From positions 248,001-312,000 of the forward strand of contig CAYTPV010000004.1 in assembly GCA_964440115.1 (NCBI GenBank): a stretch of 64,000 nt of DNA, written 5' to 3'. Of this stretch, positions 16,519 to 25,538 are shown piece by piece. This stretch comes from JAEWWD01 sp964440115. Lineage in GTDB: Bacteria; Bacillota; Clostridia; Christensenellales; CAG-138. The notes beneath the pieces were generated by a model. It had not been told where the DNA came from. It saw only the letters and a program-made list of their open reading frames with translations, and searched no databases. The stretch's first letter is position 1. Every line of letters begins with the position of its first letter. The translations under genes were made by a program, and so were the position numbers.

Positions 16519-18891
16519 TTAATCTCTGCCTTTGAGTACATCCGCCATAGACGTGCGGCGAACCTTTCGGGCGGTTATCAGAACAGCGGCAAACCATGCC
16601 GCAAGCAGACACAGAATACAGGTTAAATGAGAGCTTACGGGCACAATTGCGGGCATCGAGTACAAATCTGTCGCTACGGAATCAGCAAGCGCCTGCATAG
16701 TGGCCCCGGCGAGCGGTATGCCGGCAAGTATTCCTCCCGTTACGAGCAGCAATTGTTCAAGCGCCACGACCTGAACCGTTTCGCCTAATGAAAAGCCAAG
16801 CACCCGCATGGAAGCCAGTTCGCGTATGCGTTCGGAAAGTATTACCACGCTTGCGTTATAGACGATGGCAAAACCCGCGAACACTGCCATAACAGCCATC
16901 ACATACAGCGAACTCATGGAGGTTTTCATCAGTTCGTTCATGTTATCCCGCATCTGCGCGATACTCATGACGGAGGCGATATTGCTTGCGTTGTTCAGAT
17001 GTTGTATCAGCTGGTCTGTTGCTGCCGGATTGCCCGGGGCCATTTTGATCATGGCGCTTGTGGCAAACTGCGGCATGTGAAGCTGTGAAGACAAATACGC
17101 CCGGTCGATCACGACATAATTGCTCGTATATTGCTCGCACAGCGCGGCCACGGGAACATGCACTTCTTTATCGGGATAGGGGATATCCAACAGGATACTG
17201 TCTCCGACCTGTACGCCCAGTTTCTTTGCCATCCGGTACGTGAGCACTACGCCTTCCTTGGGCGTACTGACAGGTGAGTTCTTTTCATCGAACAGGCGGT
17301 AGAGCGTTCCTTCGCTGGGGAGAGCCAGCAGGGCGGCATCCTTTTCGACCGCGCCCTTGCGTATTGTCAGCGGAATTTCCAGCACGGCTTCTACGGTTTC
17401 AACGCCCTGCATGTGGGAAAGTGCGGTCTCCAGCGGGCGTGCGTTTGTCATTTCTACAAGGCCTGCTTTGAGGTCATAACGCTGTACCTCGGTGAAATTG
17501 TCCGTCATCATGAGATCCACCATGGGGCTGAAGGCGAATACGGCCGCAATAAGCGCATAGCAAATGGTCAGCCCTATCCATGTCAGAACGGAACGCACAC
17601 GGGAACGAAACAGGTTTCGAAGTGAAAGCTGTGTGGTGGTGCGCAGCAATTTCCATACAGCCTGCAATCGTTCCAACAAAATAGGCTTGCCGCTTGGCGG
17701 CGCGGGCGGATGCATGGATTCTGCGGCTGTAAGCTTCAGTACACCGCGTGCGCCGTATAGGCTTGCGCCCGCGCCGAAGAATAGAGCCATTGCAGAAAGC
17801 ATCAATACATTTGATAGTGAGAAGGAGCCGGAAATACCCGGCATATAAAAATATGTGGTATACAGTGCGGCCATATATCCCGCCACCGTCGCACCCAGTG
17901 CGCCGCCGATGATGGATGCCATAAGTCCGATGACTACGCCGTATATGGCGTAATGTGTCAGTACTTCGCGGTTGGAGTATCCATACGCTTTCATCAGGCC
18001 GATTTGTGCGTGCTGCTGCTCGACAATCCGTTTCATGACCACGCTCATGATCAGCGCGCCTACCATCAGAAACAGGAAGGGAACAACGCCTACCATGCTG
18101 CGCAGGCCCGCAATTTCCTGATCCAGCATGCTGTGGCTTGCCTGGTCTGCCCGTGATAACAACTGTATCAGGCCGTTGGGTGCAAGAGCCGTTTTAAGCT
18201 CCTGTTCCACATCGTCATAGGTTACACCGCTTTTCAGTGCAAAGGAGATATCGTTTGCCTCACCGCGGCGGTTGAGCAATGCCTCCAGAACATCTGCCGG
18301 CACATAGGCGATGCCGTAATTCTTATCGTCCGGCATCAGGCTGCCCTCGGGCATAATGTAGATGTACTCCGGCGTCTGTACGGTTCCGCATACGGTAAAG
18401 TTGACTCTTCGCCCGCCCAGAGCCAGCTCTATCGAATCCCCCCGCTTCAGGCTGTTGGCCTTGTAAAAAGCTTCATTCAGGCAGATCCCATAACTGCCCG
18501 CGGAAGGCGCTTCGCCTTTTGTCACGTATATGTCGTTGAGACGGTCTGTTTCCGCAGGGTCGTAGGAAATCAGTTTCAGCGTGGCGTTATTGTCCTGACT
18601 GTCTGCAACAAGGCGGGCTGTCACTGTCAGGCGTCCGGATGCTTTTTGTATGCCTTCGATGGCGGTAAGGCGCTCAACGCGGGAGACGGGGATGGAGTTT
18701 ACCTGCGCAAACACGTCCGCAAACCGATACTGCCTGTAAAAATCCTGCTGAACCACAGGAATATTGCTGATTACCTGCGACATCGAGGAATAAAAAATAA
18801 CGCCGATGGCCATCACCATCGCGCAGGCGAGATAAGATCCTAGGTGGCCGCGCAAATCGCGCAGGGCCTTGCGCAGCAGCGTCGCTGTCAT
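16519..18891 (-). CDS. FtsX/MacB-type ABC transporter permease
   Basis: 790-aa membrane protein with two FtsX-type domains: an N-terminal helix, a large extracellular MacB-like domain (about 45-255), three helices (about 265-380), a linker, then a second helix plus extracellular domain and three C-terminal helices. The double form is common in Firmicutes exporters of antimicrobial peptides or lipids. The ATG directly follows the TAA of the ATPase gene (TAAATG), so translation is coupled. The substrate cannot be inferred from sequence. Confidence 0.9.
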   Translation of the reverse strand: MTATLLRKALRDLRGHLGSYLACAMVMAIGVIFYSSMSQVISNIPVVQQDFYRQYRFADVFAQVNSIPVSRVERLTAIEGIQKASGRLTVTARLVADSQDNNATLKLISYDPAETDRLNDIYVTKGEAPSAGSYGICLNEAFYKANSLKRGDSIELALGGRRVNFTVCGTVQTPEYIYIMPEGSLMPDDKNYGIAYVPADVLEALLNRRGEANDISFALKSGVTYDDVEQELKTALAPNGLIQLLSRADQASHSMLDQEIAGLRSMVGVVPFLFLMVGALIMSVVMKRIVEQQHAQIGLMKAYGYSNREVLTHYAIYGVVIGLMASIIGGALGATVAGYMAALYTTYFYMPGISGSFSLSNVLMLSAMALFFGAGASLYGARGVLKLTAAESMHPPAPPSGKPILLERLQAVWKLLRTTTQLSLRNLFRSRVRSVLTWIGLTICYALIAAVFAFSPMVDLMMTDNFTEVQRYDLKAGLVEMTNARPLETALSHMQGVETVEAVLEIPLTIRKGAVEKDAALLALPSEGTLYRLFDEKNSPVSTPKEGVVLTYRMAKKLGVQVGDSILLDIPYPDKEVHVPVAALCEQYTSNYVVIDRAYLSSQLHMPQFATSAMIKMAPGNPAATDQLIQHLNNASNIASVMSIAQMRDNMNELMKTSMSSLYVMAVMAVFAGFAIVYNASVVILSERIRELASMRVLGFSLGETVQVVALEQLLLVTGGILAGIPLAGATMQALADSVATDLYSMPAIVPVSSHLTCILCLLAAWFAAVLITARKVRRTSMADVLKGRD

Positions 18892-19596
18892 TTACCAGGC
18901 GACCTCCTCCGGTTCCACCGGACGCGCGTTAACCTGTATCTGCGCAATTTTTCCGTCGCGCATGGTGAAGACTCTGTCCGCCATGCCGGCGATGCTCGCG
19001 TTGTGCGTGATGATGACGACGGTCTTCTGATAGGTACGGTTAAAGTGGCGCAGCACCTTGAGCACCTGTATGCCGGTCGTTACATCCAGTGCGCCGGTGG
19101 GTTCGTCGCACAGCAGTATTCTGGGATTCTTCGCTACAGCCCGCGCAATGGCGACACGCTGCTGCTGCCCGCCGGAAAGCTGGGAAGGGAAGTGGGTGCT
19201 GCGATCCGTCATACCCACATCATCCAAAACTGTATTGATATCCAGCGGTTTTTGCGCAATGTCGGTTGCGAGTTTTACATTTTCGCGCGCGGTTAGATTG
19301 GGCATCAGATTGTAAAACTGAAACACGAAACCGACCGCATGCCGGCGATACCGCATCAATACCCGCTCGTTTGCGCCCGCAAGATCCTGACCGTCATAAA
19401 ACAGCGTTCCGGTGGTAGCTGCGTCTATACCGCCCAGTATGTTCAGCAGCGTGGATTTACCCGATCCGCTGGGGCCGAGTATCACGACAAGCTCTCCTTC
19501 GTACAGCGTGATATCTACCCCGCGCAGCGCTTCCACCTGCACTTCGCCGGTTTGATAAACCTTTCGTATTCCTGTGCCCCGGATCAATTCCTGCAT
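18892..19596 (-). CDS. ABC transporter ATPase (MacB/LolD-like)
   Basis: 234-aa nucleotide-binding subunit. The frame is open 17 codons further upstream, but GGGGAGGATTCTTC lies before the ATG at 19596 (MQELIRGTGIRKVYQ), so that start is chosen. Walker A GPSGSGKST, Q-loop FQFYNLMP, signature LSGGQQQRVAIARA, Walker B LLCDEPTGALD and a switch His in ITHNAS are all present. It overlaps the tetR stop by 13 bp and abuts the permease. Energises export by the FtsX-type permease. Confidence 0.95.
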   Translation of the reverse strand: MQELIRGTGIRKVYQTGEVQVEALRGVDITLYEGELVVILGPSGSGKSTLLNILGGIDAATTGTLFYDGQDLAGANERVLMRYRRHAVGFVFQFYNLMPNLTARENVKLATDIAQKPLDINTVLDDVGMTDRSTHFPSQLSGGQQQRVAIARAVAKNPRILLCDEPTGALDVTTGIQVLKVLRHFNRTYQKTVVIITHNASIAGMADRVFTMRDGKIAQIQVNARPVEPEEVAW

Positions 19597-20321
19597 GAAG
19601 AATCCTCCCCGTGCGGTTTTTGTTCGCCAAGCTGCGAAAACGCCCATTCATAATAGCCGAGTATTTCAATGTGGAAGAGCGAACGAAGCCCCTCTCGGAG
19701 TGCTTGTTCTGTCATACCATAATGCGACGCCCACGCACCCGAGCAGATTGCGCAATAGGCGATGGGCAGTATTCCGCCGAAAAATTTCATAACGATGGCT
19801 TCGAGATTGAGCTGCGGATATCCAAGACTGCTCAGCTGCTGTTGATACTCGCCCCCGTTTGCTATCAAATCCGACAAACGGAACAACAGCTGCTGGTTCT
19901 CGCCATCCTTGACGGATTCTGCAAACATGATGCGCAGTATATCCCGTTTTTGTGCAAATAGGTTCATGAAGTGATCCAGCCAGCCGTCCAGAAAGCCAAG
20001 CATGCGCTGTATGCTCAGCTTGTCGTTGATGAGTACGGTATCTTCGACTGCGGATATGGACTGGGCTAAAAATGCCGCAGTTTCTTTGTTTTCCAATATG
20101 AATAACGCCGTTTGCATGAAATTCTTTAAGAAATCTTCAATCAGGCAATCCAATATGGCTTGTTTGCTGTCGAAATAATAATAGATAGTCGCCTTATTGA
20201 TGCCTGCTTCCTTGGCGATTGCGTCCACACCCGTGCCGCCAAAACCGTTTGCGGCAAACAAACGCTCCGCCGCGCACAGTATTTGTCCCCTGCTCTGATT
20301 CTGCGTTTTATTCTTTGACAT
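19584..20321 (-). CDS. TetR-family repressor of the exporter operon
   Basis: 245 aa from ATG 20321 (MSKNKTQNQSRG), chosen because CGGAGGCACAGA lies before it; the frame is open 36 codons further up through the promoter. The HTH is GVDAIAKEAGINKATIYYYFDS near residues 32-55, the rest is a ligand-binding helical domain. It is the first gene of the exporter operon and sits under a promoter with a palindromic operator, so it very likely represses itself and the transporter until its ligand appears. Confidence 0.92.
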   Translation of the reverse strand: MSKNKTQNQSRGQILCAAERLFAANGFGGTGVDAIAKEAGINKATIYYYFDSKQAILDCLIEDFLKNFMQTALFILENKETAAFLAQSISAVEDTVLINDKLSIQRMLGFLDGWLDHFMNLFAQKRDILRIMFAESVKDGENQQLLFRLSDLIANGGEYQQQLSSLGYPQLNLEAIVMKFFGGILPIAYCAICSGAWASHYGMTEQALREGLRSLFHIEILGYYEWAFSQLGEQKPHGEDSSCRN

Positions 20322-20341
20322 TCTGTGCCTCCGAATGTTAT

Positions 20342-20387
20342 ACCAAACGGTTGGTTGAATTTTATCAGTCATCGATATATTCGTCAA
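20342..20387 (-). promoter_or_regulatory. promoter and TetR operator for the exporter operon
   Basis: Read on minus: -35 TTGACG (20387-20382), 17-bp spacer, -10 TAAAAT (20364-20359), then the palindrome ACCAACCGTTTGGT (20355-20342, arms ACCAA/TTGGT) covering the start of transcription, 20 bp upstream of the tetR ATG. Position and symmetry fit an autorepressing TetR site. Confidence 0.75.
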
Positions 20388-20474
20388 TATACTTAGGCAT
20401 AAAGATTGTATAATGAATTGTGGGAACAAAAGTACATTGTTCTCATTCGACGGAGAGGGAATGGATATGGAGAA

Positions 20475-22124
20475 TTAGCCCATTTGAATCATTTCATATG
20501 ACTTCAGATTTTTCTTAATCTGTGCAGGCGTACATTTTTCCATAGGCACGAAAATCCAGTCCCTCTGCTTCTCTTCCTCGCTAAGCTCTGGAATAGGGAA
20601 TATTCTGTCGTCTGTGGCGTCAAACGGAATTTCAACGATATCCCCCTGTTTGATCACCTTGCGGACAGCGAAGTACTTCCGGATCATGCCAATAAAAAAG
20701 TCAAGAAAAGAATCATTGTATATAGACAGAATGGGCATGATTTTGCCGGTGCCCTTCATAAACAGCTGCAAAACGCCGCCGACATTGCCGCAATCACCGC
20801 CGCAGCAGGAGCATGCTGCGTATGCGGGCTTTGTGCAGGCGCCGCAGCCAAGTACTCTTTTCATGCCGATATGCTTGAGGTCGGCAAGCGTATACGGGTT
20901 TGCATCCGCGTCAAACCAATATCGTTCTGTCCCAACTTCGCAGCCGTTGCCGAGTATGACTGCAAATTTAGTGGACGGGTTATAGGTGCTTTTGCCCTGG
21001 TACAGCATCTCCATGAAAAACACCATCGTCGCAAGGCAGCCTCCTCGGCAGGCTCCTTCTATTTCATATACAAGCGCAGGAGAAACGGAATGAATATCGG
21101 TCACTTTGGGGGCGCGGCTGTTTGTATGCCCTACAAAATAGCGCACGTTGGGCCATATCCTGCGAAAGCGCGGAGTTAAGAACGAGCTTTCAGCTTTTCG
21201 AAATGGCACTATTCGCAGTTTGCCGATGATTTGTGTATCCGGATCGCCAAATCCGCGCGCCTGTGCTTCTTTGATCAGAGCGATGCTTTCGGGATCAATG
21301 CCCATTATTTTCGTGACGACGCGGTCGACTTCCACGCTGTTCGTGCCGGTGACGATTAAGCCTGTTTTCACGGGATCAACTGGGCCCGGCGTATTGCCTT
21401 CACCGCCGATTATTCCGTCGACCACTGTAAGATCCGGTTTGAAAAGATAGAGCAGATCCACAAGCTTTTTTTCAATCTGCCATGTGTGGTTGCGATAACG
21501 CATGTTTCCGGAAAGAGTGCCCATGGCGTTTTTAAAGCCAAGAGTAACGCCGGTATATAGATTTGTTTTCATTTTGGGTACGGAAACATACAAAGCTTCA
21601 CCCCGCACAACTTCGCTGAATATACGGGGGAGATAAACATCCTTCTGTACTTCTGCCTTGGGGACATAGTAATGGTCAAGAGGCTGTTCTTCCACGGCAA
21701 TCAGACCGCAGCTGTAATACCTTGCAACTTTGTCGAGGCCGATATCCCTGAAATACTGCATGGTTGAGATGCCTTTTCCGGCGCCTTCCACAATGGTGAT
21801 GCGGCAATCGAGCTCCTTGAGGTATGATACGATCGCCTCGAACACGCGCGGATCGGTTGTCTGCGGAATATCGTCCAGCCTGTAGCCGGAACGGTGCGTG
21901 ACGCCGACCAGATTTGGCTTTATCAATACCTTTCGTCCTTTGAAAGTCTGCGCAAAGCCGGTTGCCTCATTGAGCGTATTGAGGCTGTTATATACAGTTT
22001 CGCGAATTGTTTTCACATCCGGTCTGCTGAAGTAACGTTCCGTTCCGTAGTAATACGGTAGAACTACAAAGTTATGCATATAGTTTACTTTGGGAGCATC
22101 GGTTATAACCACTGCGTTATTCAT
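20475..22124 (-). CDS. DUF362 family protein with Cys-rich C-terminus
   Basis: 549 aa. The N-terminal two thirds match the DUF362 fold (KVLIKPNLVG, TIVEGAGK, VPKMKTNLYTGVTLGFKNAMG, VVDGIIGGEGNTPGPVDP), a family often fused to or near ferredoxins. Instead of a ferredoxin the C-terminal part holds a cysteine-dense stretch around residues 425-450 (GCGACTKP, CSCCGGDCGNVGG) that could bind a metal or Fe-S cluster. No signal peptide. The start overlaps the stop of the small membrane gene (ATGA). Function of the family is not settled. Confidence 0.82.
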   Translation of the reverse strand: MNNAVVITDAPKVNYMHNFVVLPYYYGTERYFSRPDVKTIRETVYNSLNTLNEATGFAQTFKGRKVLIKPNLVGVTHRSGYRLDDIPQTTDPRVFEAIVSYLKELDCRITIVEGAGKGISTMQYFRDIGLDKVARYYSCGLIAVEEQPLDHYYVPKAEVQKDVYLPRIFSEVVRGEALYVSVPKMKTNLYTGVTLGFKNAMGTLSGNMRYRNHTWQIEKKLVDLLYLFKPDLTVVDGIIGGEGNTPGPVDPVKTGLIVTGTNSVEVDRVVTKIMGIDPESIALIKEAQARGFGDPDTQIIGKLRIVPFRKAESSFLTPRFRRIWPNVRYFVGHTNSRAPKVTDIHSVSPALVYEIEGACRGGCLATMVFFMEMLYQGKSTYNPSTKFAVILGNGCEVGTERYWFDADANPYTLADLKHIGMKRVLGCGACTKPAYAACSCCGGDCGNVGGVLQLFMKGTGKIMPILSIYNDSFLDFFIGMIRKYFAVRKVIKQGDIVEIPFDATDDRIFPIPELSEEEKQRDWIFVPMEKCTPAQIKKNLKSYEMIQMG

Positions 22125-22486
22125 GCATGTATCTCCCTGTTCTCTTGTACCATGCTTTCAGACGAAAAAGCATCAACGGAAGCAGTCTGAGGCTCCCGCC
22201 ATGGTTCAAGATTGTCCTCAATAAAATCCTCGTCAGTGAGATCATCAGCCTTCATAGTCCTGCGCAGAGGAAGCCACCAGTTAAAGCCGAACAGCAGACA
22301 CATGGCTATGCTTTGTGCAGGCGTTTTGTTCATGATCGCGCCGGTCCGATAGCCGATCAGTATCAGCTCCGCGAAATGCAATAAAAACAAGGCCGCGAAA
22401 AGCCAAGGAAATGCGGCGGCAGCCCATACGATGATAGACAATATCCATAGCAATATTGTGATGAAGTACCCTATTAACTGTTTCAA
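22121..22486 (-). CDS. small membrane protein translationally coupled to DUF362 gene
   Basis: 121 aa from a TTG at 22486 placed 8 bp after CTGGAGG (LKQLIGYFITILLWIL); the longer frame has no ribosome site. Two hydrophobic helices (about residues 5-25 and 30-52) precede a further partly hydrophobic segment and an acidic C-terminal tail (DDLTDEDFIEDN). It is first in the operon, behind a strong promoter, and its TGA overlaps the DUF362 ATG, so the two products are likely made together. Family unknown to me. Confidence 0.75.
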   Translation of the reverse strand: MKQLIGYFITILLWILSIIVWAAAAFPWLFAALFLLHFAELILIGYRTGAIMNKTPAQSIAMCLLFGFNWWLPLRRTMKADDLTDEDFIEDNLEPWREPQTASVDAFSSESMVQENREIHA

Positions 22487-22582
22487 GTGAATGCCTCCAG
22501 AAAAAGCTTCATCCGGACTTTTGGAGTGAATGAATGTTTGGGGATATGTATCTGTAAAGTGGTTTGTCAACGCTTAACCTTT

Positions 22583-22611
22583 ATTATCAAATTCCTGTCG
22601 TGTTTTGTCAA
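22583..22611 (-). promoter_or_regulatory. promoter of the DUF362 operon
   Basis: On minus: TTGACA (22611-22606), 17-bp spacer, GATAAT (22588-22583), about 97 bp before the TTG start. A second TTGACA word lies downstream at 22569-22564 inside the leader. A near-consensus vegetative promoter, possibly the target of the neighbouring AraC regulator. Confidence 0.75.
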
Positions 22612-22682
22612 CACAATACAAGGCAGCAAGTGCGGGCCGTTTTGAGAAGTGTGGAAGGCCGTAGCAGACGAAATGGAGAAGG

Positions 22683-23942
22683 CTACGACCGGGCTGAATC
22701 CCGGTACCGGTTAGGCGTAACGCCGACGATGCGCTTAAATACCTTGGTAAAATAGCTTTGATCCTCGAACCCGACAGCTACCGCAATATCGGCAAGGTGC
22801 AGGTTCCCGTTTGGAAGAAGGGATTTGCTTTTTTCAATCCGGATACGGTTGATATACACATTGAACAATTCCCCCGTTTCCTGCTTGAAAATACGGCTCA
22901 GGTAAGAAGGGGACAAATACACCATTCCAGCCATTTGCTCGAGAGAAATTTTCTCATTATAGTGGGTTTCAATGTATTGGATACAATGATGAATGACATT
23001 GGCGTGCCGGGCATCGGCGTACCGGAATATGCTGTGCATGATGCTATTCAGCTGGTGCGAAAGCCAAAGGCAAAGCTCTTCAACGTTATGGAAGGAGGAT
23101 AGCTTTTTAAGGCTTAATGAAGTCTCGGCTAAAGTTGTTTCCGCATTGGCGCCTGCATCGATAGCAGCCCGCCCCATCAGCACCATGAGATCGTAGATGT
23201 GCGTTCTGACATGCGAAAAGTCGCGGCCTGTTGAAAACAATATGTATCCCAACAGCTCATTGAGCAATCTGTGCGCTTTTTCCTTTTCTGATTTTACTAT
23301 GCTTCTGAGCAGCTCACTTTCCACATCGATGGGATAGGGTTTTGTTTCTTCGCTTTTCAGATGCATGATATAGCTTGTAATCTGCCCCTGAATAGCATCA
23401 GATATCTCTGCGGTGCGCATTCGATTGACAGAAGAAACGTTGTTCATGAATCCGACTGCCATAAACAGCAGAACAGATAACTGCTGTACCTTTCCGGGGG
23501 GAACTACCGGAATATGATCGAGTACTTGCTGCACGCGCGTTTGTTTGGATACAGAAAACTGTGAATAACCAGCAAGCTCGCAATCGATATAATCCTGCTT
23601 ATCGACCATTAGGAACGGACCTACGGTAATTTTTGCGGCGCTGACCACTTCGCCAAGAATGGGGGATACAAAGCAGGTAAGTCCCATCGGGCAGTAATAA
23701 ATGTACTTACCCCCGAAGCGTTCCGCTTCTGTCATACCGTAGATATGCGCCTGCACGCAATTGGTCTTTTGCCTTCCCATGGCTTCACACAATCCGCAGC
23801 TTTGACACCCATAACCATATTCGGCGATGGATTCTCCGTTGGCCGAGGATATGACGCATCCCATCTCCGTTGCGCCATAAAAAGCCTGTGCGCATTCCTG
23901 CGCCAGCAATAAATCAAACGGTTTGTTCTCGGATGTCTGCAT
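22683..23942 (-). CDS. AraC-family regulator with PocR sensory domain
   Basis: 419 aa from ATG 23942 (MQTSENKPFDLL), set by GGAGCAGCAAA; upstream open frame has no ribosome site. Residues about 10-165 form a PocR-type ligand-binding domain with the conserved cysteines of CQSCGLCE, NCVQAHIYGM and YYCPMGLTCFVSPI. A linker follows, then two HTH units of the AraC family (ISLEQMAGMVYLSPSYLSRIFKQ and ADIAVAVGFEDQSYFTKVFK). PocR domains sense small molecules such as diols or hydrocarbon derivatives in known cases. It ends about 200 bp before the DUF362 operon on the same strand and is its most likely regulator. Confidence 0.9.
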   Translation of the reverse strand: MQTSENKPFDLLLAQECAQAFYGATEMGCVISSANGESIAEYGYGCQSCGLCEAMGRQKTNCVQAHIYGMTEAERFGGKYIYYCPMGLTCFVSPILGEVVSAAKITVGPFLMVDKQDYIDCELAGYSQFSVSKQTRVQQVLDHIPVVPPGKVQQLSVLLFMAVGFMNNVSSVNRMRTAEISDAIQGQITSYIMHLKSEETKPYPIDVESELLRSIVKSEKEKAHRLLNELLGYILFSTGRDFSHVRTHIYDLMVLMGRAAIDAGANAETTLAETSLSLKKLSSFHNVEELCLWLSHQLNSIMHSIFRYADARHANVIHHCIQYIETHYNEKISLEQMAGMVYLSPSYLSRIFKQETGELFNVYINRIRIEKSKSLLPNGNLHLADIAVAVGFEDQSYFTKVFKRIVGVTPNRYRDSARS

Positions 23943-24080
23943 TTTGCTGCTCCATAACGCATTATTTGTAATGCTTACAGAATAACAAAATAGTACTAAA
24001 ATGCGCGCCATTCCGCAAGAATTGTTTTGCGCCATACGGAATGAATAGGATAGCAGAGTTGTTTATGATTGGTTTGATAC

Positions 24081-24311
24081 TTATTCCATCCACCATTCGT
24101 ACCCCGCCCGGTGAAGATACATCTTTCGGCCGTCAATTTTCACGGTATATCTCCAGTGGGCAGGAGTTATTTCACGAAAGCGAAGCACGATGATAAAATA
24201 TTGCTTTTCGTTCGAGTCGATCCTGTAGGGGACGAGTGTGCCATCAGGGGCAATGGTGTATTTTACATTCAGAAATTTTTGTTGCAGCAGGTTTAAAAAG
24301 TTCAATGCCAT
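24081..24311 (-). CDS. small hypothetical protein
   Basis: 76 aa from ATG 24311 behind GAGGAAGCAT. The product is a compact, beta-rich looking protein (YTIAPDGTLVPYRID, HWRYTVKIDGRKMYLHRAGYEWW) with many aromatic residues, no membrane helix and no cysteine. It ends about 140 bp before the PocR-AraC gene. Not recognised. Confidence 0.6.
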   Translation of the reverse strand: MALNFLNLLQQKFLNVKYTIAPDGTLVPYRIDSNEKQYFIIVLRFREITPAHWRYTVKIDGRKMYLHRAGYEWWME

Positions 24312-24623
24312 ATGCTTCCTCAGTTTAGTTCTCCAAGGCGGAGACTTTTGCTTGCCCGAATACCCCCGCAGATGCATTCGGCGCTACATAATGTACACAT
24401 AACACGTGAACAAATGGGACAAAAAGCCCCGCGTAGAAAAAACGCGGGGCACCTCGGAGGACCGCCCTGCATGAAGTTCAAGGGCAGATGAGATATGTTC
24501 TGCTGTGAGGGAATTGATTATGCATGCTGCTTATGGGAATATCCGGCGCGATGTTTACGCAACATGATGGATGACAGCGAAAAAGCGAGCGCTTATCGCT
24601 GATTCTTTCATGCAGGTGCGTAT
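24312..24623. other. intergenic stretch with one GC-rich hairpin
   Basis: GCCCCGCGT/ACGCGGGGC (24426-24450) forms a 9-bp stem with an A-run on its left, so on the minus strand it would look like a terminator with TTTTT. No minus-strand gene lies directly upstream to need it. The rest to 24623 holds only the leader of the ligase gene (AGGTG 7 bp before its ATG). Confidence 0.5.
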
Positions 24624-25538
24624 ATGACGCTGCTACAGCCGGAATGGCCTGTATTGCCCATGGAGCTTGTGACGAGAACGGATGCCTATGACGATGCGAA
24701 CACCATATTCCAGGTGAAATGGGATGGCGTACGCTGCCTTGCGTACGTGGAAGAAAGCGGTGTAAGCCTGTACAATCGCCGTCTGCGCTTTAGAAATGCG
24801 CAATACCCTGAACTGCTGGAGGCCTTGGCTTCGCTGCCCGCAGGTACGGTATTGGATGGGGAAATCATAGCGACCGGGCCGGATGGGAAGCCGTTGCTGC
24901 CGCGCATACTGCGGAGGGATCTGGCACGCAAGGCCAATCAGCTTCTCCTTTCAGCCGTACCCATACAGTACATGGTGTTTGATATTCTATGGCTGCGGGG
25001 GCAACCGATGTACGGTCTTCCTCTGACACAGCGCCTCTGCGCGTTATCGGGTATTTCGTTATCTTCGCCTGTCGTGCGGGTGGATAGCCTGACGGGGCAG
25101 GGGAAGGCGTTGTTTGCGGCAGTACAGGCGGAAGGACTGGAAGGTATTGTGGCAAAGAAAACCAACAGTCTGTATCGTTTTGGGCAGCGATCTTCTGAGT
25201 GGGAGAAAATCAAATGCATGCGGGTAGAGGAAGGGTTCATAGGTGGATATATTCCCAAACCGGACGGCATGCGCTGCGTACTCGTTGGCATGCGTGAAGC
25301 GGGTGGGCTGCTTTACGCCGGAAAAGCTTCTTCGGGGCCGACACATAAACAGTGGAAGGCGCTGCGGGAACGATTGGAACAACTGCGCGGACCCTGTCCG
25401 TTTCTCAAGGAGCCCGATGAAAAAGAAGCCATTTGGGTAAGGCCGGAGCTTCCAATTCGGGTTCGGTTTATGGAATATACGCAGGAGGGAGTTATGCGGG
25501 CGCCCGCAATACTAAGCCTGCCGGGGGTGAGCTTATGA
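24624..25538 (+). CDS. ligD: ATP-dependent DNA ligase (LigD ligase domain, stand-alone)
   Basis: 304-aa ligase for double-strand break repair by non-homologous end joining. Motif I is KWDGVR (about residues 35-40, adenylated Lys), motif III GTVLDGEII, motif IV EGIVAKK, motif V EWEKIKCMR, followed by an OB-fold domain. It corresponds to the ligase third of multidomain LigD and lacks attached polymerase and phosphoesterase. The ATGA overlap with the polymerase-domain gene means the pair is made together. Ku is encoded convergently 0.9 kb away. Confidence 0.93.
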   Translation: MTLLQPEWPVLPMELVTRTDAYDDANTIFQVKWDGVRCLAYVEESGVSLYNRRLRFRNAQYPELLEALASLPAGTVLDGEIIATGPDGKPLLPRILRRDLARKANQLLLSAVPIQYMVFDILWLRGQPMYGLPLTQRLCALSGISLSSPVVRVDSLTGQGKALFAAVQAEGLEGIVAKKTNSLYRFGQRSSEWEKIKCMRVEEGFIGGYIPKPDGMRCVLVGMREAGGLLYAGKASSGPTHKQWKALRERLEQLRGPCPFLKEPDEKEAIWVRPELPIRVRFMEYTQEGVMRAPAILSLPGVSL

